DNA of 64,000 bases from contig JAPTHN010000002.1 in assembly GCA_026936325.1 (NCBI GenBank), positions 9,734,408 through 9,798,407 on the forward strand, given 5' to 3'. Source of the DNA: Platynereis dumerilii. Taxonomy: Eukaryota > Annelida > Polychaeta > Phyllodocida > Nereididae. The notes beneath the pieces are model-generated. The model did not search any database. It worked only from the letters and a program-made list of their open reading frames with translations, and was not told the DNA's origin. This document shows, piece by piece, positions 57,801-64,000 of the stretch. A program made the translations under genes and the position numbers. How positions within the stretch are numbered: the stretch's first letter is position 1; every line of letters starts with the position of its first letter.

Positions 57801-58062
57801 GTAGGGGCTAGCTCAGTTGGCGGCGCTATATATGGGCTTCCAATCTATGGGTCCAAGGTTTGATCCCAGATCTTGGCAGGTCAACCGACGGCACTATCTT
57901 GGAAAGCACTAGTAACAACCATCTTCAGTCTGATTGCCATGATGCCTCCCCTAATTTGCGTGTACCAGAGCTTAAAAAAAAGATTTAAAGTCCATTATGG
58001 AATTTTCCATTGTCTGTAGTTGAGACGGAGAGATCAATTGAATTTATTTATTTATTTACTAT
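57801..58062 (+). repeat. tRNA-derived SINE
   Basis: A box TAGCTCAGTTGG at 57809-57820 and B box GGTTTGATCCC at 57857-57867 have the spacing of an internal Pol III promoter. An unrelated body follows, ending in an (ATTT)n tail at about 58041-58060. The head would be transcribed by RNA polymerase III and the copy mobilised by a LINE. Target duplications are not evident, so it is probably old. Confidence 0.75.
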
Positions 58063-58745
58063 ATCATTCATTCATTCAATTACTCACAGAGGTTTTGCTT
58101 AGGCCGGGTATGAGCAGTGTTTTGGGGAGGGACTATTGTTAAAATTTCAAGATGAAGACTTCAACCATTCAAACAGCATATCTTCGGAACTGCACTGTAA
58201 CAGTGAAATAATAATTATTTGGGGGGCAAAAGCTCCTCCTCAGAAATTATTTCAAGATAGTCCAGAAAGAATACAAAATAAACATTTCACTTTTTTATTG
58301 AAAAAAAAAAAAAAAAAAGCCCCCCCTCTCTGAGACCTAATGGTTGTTCAAATTATAAAAAAAACTTATGGATTAAATAAAAGTGTTATCTTCAGCTTCG
58401 GAAATATTTGCACTTGGTGCTCACTGGTGCATGGAAAAATTGCTTGTCACCAGACCACTTGTACAACTGACCACATGATCATTTCGTTGCACTTCTTTTT
58501 CCCCTGTAGTAAGCCACTCAGTTGTGTCAGCAGACATGCAGCATGAGCAAGAAGGGAAACAGTGCATGCAGTTGATTAGATGACCTAGTTTTCACTCATT
58601 TCTAGTGGTGCCAAAATGCTTTGATTTTGAATAAGGATAAATTGTTAGAGTATTTTCTTATACAGTGTAGATGAACTCAGACATCATAACAAATATTATG
58701 TTCATGTGTAACCTGCTGAACAGATTTAACTACTGTGTAGGAACT
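58063..58745. other. No gene recognised
   Basis: Includes an A-run at 58302-58318. 'agccactcagttgtgtcagcagacatgcagcatga' recurs in similar form at about 61605-61640, another dispersed repeat. Confidence 0.35.
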
Positions 58746-58749
58746 GAGG

Positions 58750-59290
58750 TAAAGATAAGGTCTTGCTGTAGTCTCCGTTTGTCAAATCAGACCCCAAAGT
58801 TTTCAGTTCAGACACACCAAGGCAGTGGTAGATTCCACTTGATATTGATTTGCACCCAATCCTGGAGTCTCAGTCTGACAAGAAAATTATAAAGGATGGA
58901 ATTAAAGCACACAATCCATTTATGGCAATGAAACAATGCTTTGTGAAATGAACTTTGAGAGGCATGATCAGACACTGGTGCGCACCTTAAATTACTCTCT
59001 TAGTCTAGGGTCGTCAAGTCTCGTTCAAACCTCACTAAGCTGACTGGAATCTTGTTTCAGTGGAATCTGGAGGTTATTGATGGCCCAATCACTGGTGACA
59101 GGTTGACATGTAAAGAAGTTAAAGTACACAAACAAAACCTGGCAGCAGACATGCAAACTAGCAATTTAGAGCAGCATTATTTGCAGTTAGTGATTTTGTT
59201 CTGTTTGTTTCATCATTGTCATTGTACGGCATTATCAGAACCAAATCCTAACCAGTCAGCCAGATAAATGTCTATTCTAATTGCAATATA
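58750..59290 (+). repeat. M1 subfamily B, copy 2
   Basis: Collinear with 18205-18830, including the upstream 'gttcagacacaccaaggcag' segment. Confidence 0.7.
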
Positions 59291-59540
59291 ATGTCCGGGT
59301 TGCCAGCTGGAATTATGTTTTTTTAATTTCAACCTTCTAGGGTTGACAATGTGCGGTGAATATGAAAATTAAATTACATGCAGATGAATGCAAGCATGTT
59401 GGATCTGTCACTGTCAGTGTGCGTAGAATGTAATACCCAATAATGTTTACAATTCCACATGAAAAAGCAGTGGATATATCCCATGTGGTATTGCATTGCA
59501 TACTCAATGGTATTTTGTATACTCAAGGTTTGATCATTGT

Positions 59541-59612
59541 TGATGATGTCATTGCATTGTTTGTCATTGTGATGTCACGTCCATGGTGACGTCACAACAT
59601 TGTGACATCATC
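59541..59612. promoter_or_regulatory. Cluster of CRE-like sites, unproven
   Basis: TGACGTCA, the full CREB/ATF palindrome, lies at 59587-59594 inside GTGACGTCAC. TGATGTCA variants lie on both sides, and the sequence is itself palindromic around CCATGG. No gene is nearby to regulate, so function is open and this may be part of a repeat. Confidence 0.4.
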
Positions 59613-59712
59613 AGTTGAGCTGCTATCTGTGCTCTGATTGGCTGGGGCTACTGTTGAGTATTGATTATCTCAGTGAAGTTCAGCTTTCTTTTGAGTTACA
59701 ATATGGGGTATA

Positions 59713-59831
59713 AATAAGACCAAATGGTTGTATGGTGGTATTTTGAGATGTACTCCCAGTCGTGAAGATATCCTGAGTCCTCTGTACCCATGAGTGCATC
59801 TCAAAATACCACCATACCATTTGGTCTTATT
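59713..59831. mobile_element. 119-bp hairpin MITE
   Basis: AATAAGACCAAATGGTTGTA and the following 22 bases are inverted at the right end with one bulge, leaving a loop of about 35 bases. TATA-like AT-rich bases flank it. As RNA it would form one long hairpin. Confidence 0.75.
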
Positions 59832-60454
59832 ATAATTATGAAATTCTCATTTTAGCGGCTGGCATAACAGTTAACCCATTCATAACAGCCAAGGAGATTG
59901 ATTCACTGTTTCATTTGGAGTACGTAGGAGAGGGACAGTGTCAGGGAGAACATACACCTTTTAAAACCGGCAGAATAAACTGCTATACCTTATTTACAAG
60001 CAAACATTTTCCATGGGTTATTGAATTCAGTTGCAATATGGAAGATTGGAGTTCTGCACAAAAGGTTCGACCTTGCTTTCCCCTTTTTCAAACCTCTCAG
60101 AAACGGTGCTGCTAGCTCCTCAATCTATACATAATGGTATTTTGCTGCTTTTATGTGCCCCTATTCCAGGATTCATGCTTGATGAGTCTTGGTGCAACTG
60201 GTCTTAATAATACATAGGCCTAACTTCTGATAGAATTTCATCTTTAGGCACTTTAAAAGGGAATTATAGGTTAGACGTTTTTAGTGAGACCAAGAATGGT
60301 GCCTTTAAAATTTGTTTAACAAAATCTCCGATCCTCTACTCTACAGATTCTATTGCCTGGCAGTTTCTAAGACCGGTAGTCAGCAACCGATACAGTGTGA
60401 TTCAGTGACACTTCAAACAAATGCTGCATCATGTGTGAACTTCTGTGAACCAGA
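59832..60454. other. No gene recognised
   Basis: Nothing supported. Confidence 0.3.
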
Positions 60455-60720
60455 GATATGAGACACCCTGAAGCAGCCAGCAAGCCTGCATCAGTCTGTT
60501 TGGAAGACAGCTATTGATTGCACATAGTAGTGTAACGAGCAGCGTTCAGTTCCTTTGGCGCTATTCTTACTAAATCTGGCACACTTTTTTAAGTGCTGTA
60601 CCTAAACTTGGCAAACATTTTAGTGCAATGACACCAAGGCCCGAGGAAAAATTGCTTTGATGCTTGCCTTCATATCAGATATTGACAAACAATTTTGTTG
60701 CAACAAATATATGCAATCCA
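60455..60720 (+). repeat. Module Q and M5, copy 3
   Basis: 'tgagacaccctgaagcagcc', 'ggcacacttttttaagtg', 'tttgatgcttgcctt'. An inverted piece of Q is at about 62090-62170. Confidence 0.5.
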
Positions 60721-60896
60721 GCCTTGTACAAGTAAATAAGCGACTCAATGGCTGCATACTGTCCTACAGTCAGAAGCAAAAATCTATAAAGCAACAAAAC
60801 AAGAGCACATTTGAAATGAGACCATGTATGAGATTGTATATACTTTGAATGCTATCAAACTTGTCACCAGCTGATTGTTGATGAGGTCACAAGTTA

Positions 60897-61185
60897 GGGG
60901 AACACCATTTCATCTCAAGGTTGGGGGGGGGCATTGAATTCTTTTAATAGATAATTTCTTGCTCAGTTTTGGTAAAATAAAAACAATCTTTCTGGGCAGT
61001 CTTGAAATAAATGATTTCTGGTGGCGTGTTTACTTTAGAAGGCGATGCTTGAATTAGAAATGAATATTCGGGGACTTCGCATGCTTGAAATAAATAATTG
61101 CGGCTGCTGTTAAGATGAAATAAATAATTTCCCGCTGAGGGAAACTCTAAGCCCCCCCCCCCCTGATTATTAGATGGTCACCCCC
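60897..61185 (+). mobile_element. PIF/Harbinger-like MITE, undivided copy
   Basis: Imperfect inverted ends of about 36 bp (GGGGAACACCATTTCATCTC at left; the complement of GGGGGTGACCATCTAATAAT at right), flanked by TTA (60894-60896, 61186-61188). Internal 'gaaataaat(a/g)att' words repeat four times. It is the empty-site relative of 49462-50555. Confidence 0.85.
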
Positions 61186-61188
61186 TTA

Positions 61189-62479
61189 CTCAATGAAAGA
61201 CTGACCGTTTACTTCTATCCAATAGTATAGATAGGGCTGTTGTGAGATCATTCATGTCCACTAGCAGCTGAATGTAAGTAGACCCTACTCATCATTTCAT
61301 TTGTCAACTGTAACTCCTCATCCCATTGGCCTTTGGGTGTCCTGCTCAAATTTAGATTTAGATTTTTTTTTCACCTCATAACATTATTGAATGAGTTCTG
61401 TATATTCATGTGGTGTTGGCTTACTTGGGTAACACCTACCTGAAAGTGTCATAACTCTCAGTAATTGTTGGTTGTATGAATGTACAAACTTGTTGCTCCT
61501 TTTTCCAATGACGCTGAAGCTCAAATTCATGAATAGCATTTGTCATTCAAGAGCCGCTAAGCTGCTTCTGGATATGAATAATCCCAGGAGATGCTTAGGG
61601 TAAAGCCACTCAACATCAACAGACATGCAGCATGATGATGGCGGGATTGATGCGTCGGCTGACACCAACAATCGACATTTTACAACATCAAAAGGATCAT
61701 AAACGCTGCTAAACTAACCAGACATTCATATTAGAGAGCACAATACTTTGTTCTATTGACAGTTTTCGTTATTTTTCATGCATCGCTCACCTAACCGAAT
61801 AGTTGCATAACAAGCCTATATGGTGAAATGAGTCTTCTGTCAATGAGCATTCTGTGTTAAATGACATCAAATGGCAGTATCATCATGGAACAATATTGTA
61901 CCTGAAGTTGTGCTGGGGACAGCATCAAGCTTTATTTGAAACTGTTTCAGAAAAGAATTTGTTGCCAGGCATTTCTGGATGTGTTTTGTACAAAAGGACA
62001 AAACAAAGTGAGCCAGATTTAGTTGAAGGATACCAAAGAACTGAATGTTGCTTGTCACATGACTGACTAGGTGTCTCCCAAACATGCCGATGCAGTCTTG
62101 TCAATGACTTCAGGGTGTCTCATATCACTGGTTCACAGAAGTTTGCACTTGCTGCAGTGGTTCTTTAAAGTTCCATTGAACAACACTGCATGGGCTGACC
62201 GCTGGTTAAGAGAACAGGTAAATATTGAAGGAATCGGCAAAGCTGTGGAGTTGGAGATTTTATTTACGGAAGTTTAAGGTCACTGTTCAGAAGTTTACAT
62301 AAAAATAATTCTGCCGTCGAATGCCTAGATTTGTGGAAGTATATCAGCTTCATTGCTGTGAGGGTCTTCTCAACTAATTTTTCATATATTCAGGAACAGC
62401 AAGTATATTCAGATCATGGAGTTTCAGTTGACAAGCAAATTGCAAGAGATCATGTGGAATTGTGATAAAATTCTTCAGC
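61189..62479. other. No gene recognised
   Basis: Contains only an inverted fragment of module Q (about 62090-62170) and unassigned sequence. Confidence 0.35.
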
Positions 62480-62870
62480 AAATAACTTTAAAGGGGTAAT
62501 TACATGCTGGTAGGCACCCTAGTCTACTCTCCCATAGTCTGGTGCCTCCATGTCCCATTCAAGACTAACTAAGCTCAATGGAATCCTGTTCACTGAGAAG
62601 TCTGCAGGCTATTGATAGCCCAATCACTAGTGACAGGTCGACATGTAAAGAAGTTAAAGTACACAAACAAAACCTGGCAGTAGACATGCAAACTCACAAT
62701 TGAGAACGGCAGAGTTTGTAGTTGGTGATTTACACAATTGGTCTGTACTATTTTGATTCCATGGCATTATGAGAACAAAATTTCAACCATTATGAGTTGC
62801 ATTGTATCGGCATAATGATGTGTCTATTGTGAAATGATTCTTTGTTCGTGATGTGAATTATTAGGACATA
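62480..62870 (+). repeat. M1 subfamily B, copy 3
   Basis: 'aattacatgctggtaggcac', 'gataggcccaatcactag'-like sequence, 'aagaagttaaagtacacaaa' and 'gacatgcaaac' match the other two B copies. Confidence 0.65.
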
Positions 62871-63268
62871 TTAACTACAATATTTAAAGCATTGTTCAAA
62901 AATATTAGAAAATTAAATAAATCTGCATGCCAACTTCTAGGATTCATAATAAAGATAAATCATTCAGTTTGTTTCTTAGTGAGATTGTCAGTTATCAGAA
63001 AGCCTTCATGTGGTGGCAGTTTTGTTCACTAACTTCATGTGTCTTGACCTTTTGGACATTCTGGATCTGACAAAATATCCATTTGATCGAATTTCTAAGC
63101 CTGTTGTAATCCTGATGAGCTAGCTGTCAGAAGAAGCCTGCAACCATTTTGACAGGTGTTCTTAGACAAGTAAATTAAGATGTCTCATACAAATTTCTGA
63201 TTCACAGCTACAAGGCAGGAAAAATGTAGGTAGACGGTCTCTATTGTTTTAGCAATATTTAAGATATG
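62871..63268. other. No gene recognised
   Basis: Nothing supported. Confidence 0.3.
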
Positions 63269-63276
63269 TGCACTAT

Positions 63277-63511
63277 CATAGGCGTGTCGGAGGGGGTGGG
63301 GGCAGGGGGGGCGATCGCCCCCCCAAAAGTTTTGGAAACAGTAAGATTCGGGCAAAAAGGCTAAACAATGCGGGCAGATCATTAAAGAAAAACTCCTGAA
63401 AATTAAGGATTTCCAGGCAATTTAATTAGAAATGTTTATAAAATTAGATCGTGAAATTCGGGCACATGTCGCTTGCCCCCCCCCCAAAATCGCATGCGCA
63501 ATACGCCTATG
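63277..63511 (+). mobile_element. Short hAT MITE, copy B of the CATAGGCGTA family
   Basis: CATAGGCGT and ACGCCTATG ends with a perfect 8-bp target duplication TGCACTAT (63269-63276, 63512-63519). GGGGGGGCGATCGCCCCCCC near the left end is a perfect palindrome. Same family as 1496-1689. 235 bp. Confidence 0.9.
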
Positions 63512-63519
63512 TGCACTAT

Positions 63520-64000
63520 TTAAACAAGAGACCAGACATTTGCCTCAAATTATCAAACCTTGGTCAGATTTTGTGCGATATGTTTAGAAGATCAGCCTTG
63601 AGGAAGACTATCTTTGAGATACATGTGTGTATACAACGGCATATATTTTTATTTGCTTTGTTTTTGTTGTTTTGGTTTTCTTTCCATAGAATTCAAAGAT
63701 TAGATTTAAGAAAATTTCCACCTGTAGTCATTTTTCACCCACTTCAGCTTTCACACCATGATAAAGAAAAAATGTATAGCAGATATGCCCCTATAGTATA
63801 CATGACGTTATCGACATATTGGATTTGGATTTTGGTAGCCCGTTGGCTTAGCATGTTTCAAGTTCATGTGTATTATAAAATTGTGTGCCTAATTTCCTGA
63901 ATGAACACTTTTGTATAAGCTTGTTAAGTGCAACAGATACATTACATGATTAAAGTGGCAGGTGGTTTATTTTGAGTGTGGTTCTTTCATCCACTTCCCC
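63520..64000. other. No gene recognised
   Basis: A 149-residue frame runs from the MITE into this flank (63451-63900). It starts inside the transposon and has no domain, so I do not call it a gene. Confidence 0.35.

Noticed and set aside
57801-57875. Possible functional tRNA gene
   Set aside because: A and B boxes are good but the acceptor and anticodon stems do not pair, and a SINE body and tail follow.
63451-63900. 149-residue frame
   Set aside because: Begins inside a hAT MITE and lacks any domain.
1-64000. LTR retroelements, Polintons or other capsid-bearing elements
   Set aside because: No long direct terminal repeats, protease, integrase, capsid or polymerase B motif was seen; all RT remnants are of the non-LTR type.

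Overview
The window looks like repeat-rich intergenic or intronic DNA from an animal, most likely a marine invertebrate. That assignment rests on four things: AT-rich sequence, CR1/Jockey-type LINE remnants, many short hAT, PIF/Harbinger and Tc1-like MITEs, and no bacterial features such as operons or ribosome binding sites. No LTR element or virus-like fossil was recognised. I cannot name the species. I found no host gene, tRNA gene or rRNA gene that I would defend. Almost every long open frame is a LINE remnant, a low-complexity translation, or part of a dispersed repeat.

Layout. 0-10.9 kb holds non-coding repeat modules (here called N, M1, M2, M4, M5/M6, M7/M8) interrupted by small inverted-repeat elements at 1.5, 3.6 (with a captured minisatellite), 5.0, 6.7 and 9.0 kb. 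A 2.9 kb palindromic element flanked by TTAA fills 11.03-13.89 kb. A 2.9 kb hAT element with a perfect 8-bp target duplication fills 14.24-17.15 kb. 17.2-22.4 kb holds more modules and one MITE at 20.7 kb. At 22.46-24.68 kb an inverted-repeat element hosts a 5'-truncated LINE. 24.8-25.9 kb has two small hAT-like MITEs. 26.57-33.71 kb is bounded by long inverted repeats and contains a polypurine minisatellite, a TA-flanked MITE and a LINE whose 3' region is split by another MITE. 34-41 kb repeats the modules of 1.8-8.6 kb in the same order, with a second copy of the 6.7 kb MITE and another LINE tail fragment. 41.8-43.6 kb is a foldback element built of inverted satellite units. 44.0-44.7 kb is a tandem array. 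46.7-49.2 kb is an inverted CTGCAG/GAATTC array carrying two MITEs. 49.46-50.56 kb is a Harbinger-like MITE split by a LINE; its unbroken relative lies at 60.9 kb. 51.2 kb holds a LINE tail grading into a (CT)n tract. 52.5-64 kb holds further modules, a hAT MITE at 53.15 kb, a tRNA-derived SINE at 57.8 kb, a hairpin MITE at 59.7 kb, and a hAT MITE at 63.3 kb.

How the parts relate. The window records nested insertions: LINE into MITE, MITE into LINE, and SINE or satellite inside larger elements. These sit on a background of old, collinear, duplicated non-coding modules. The points I find most worth following are a conserved LINE 3'-end hairpin with a paired base change, the collinear module duplication, and the filled and empty Harbinger MITE pair.
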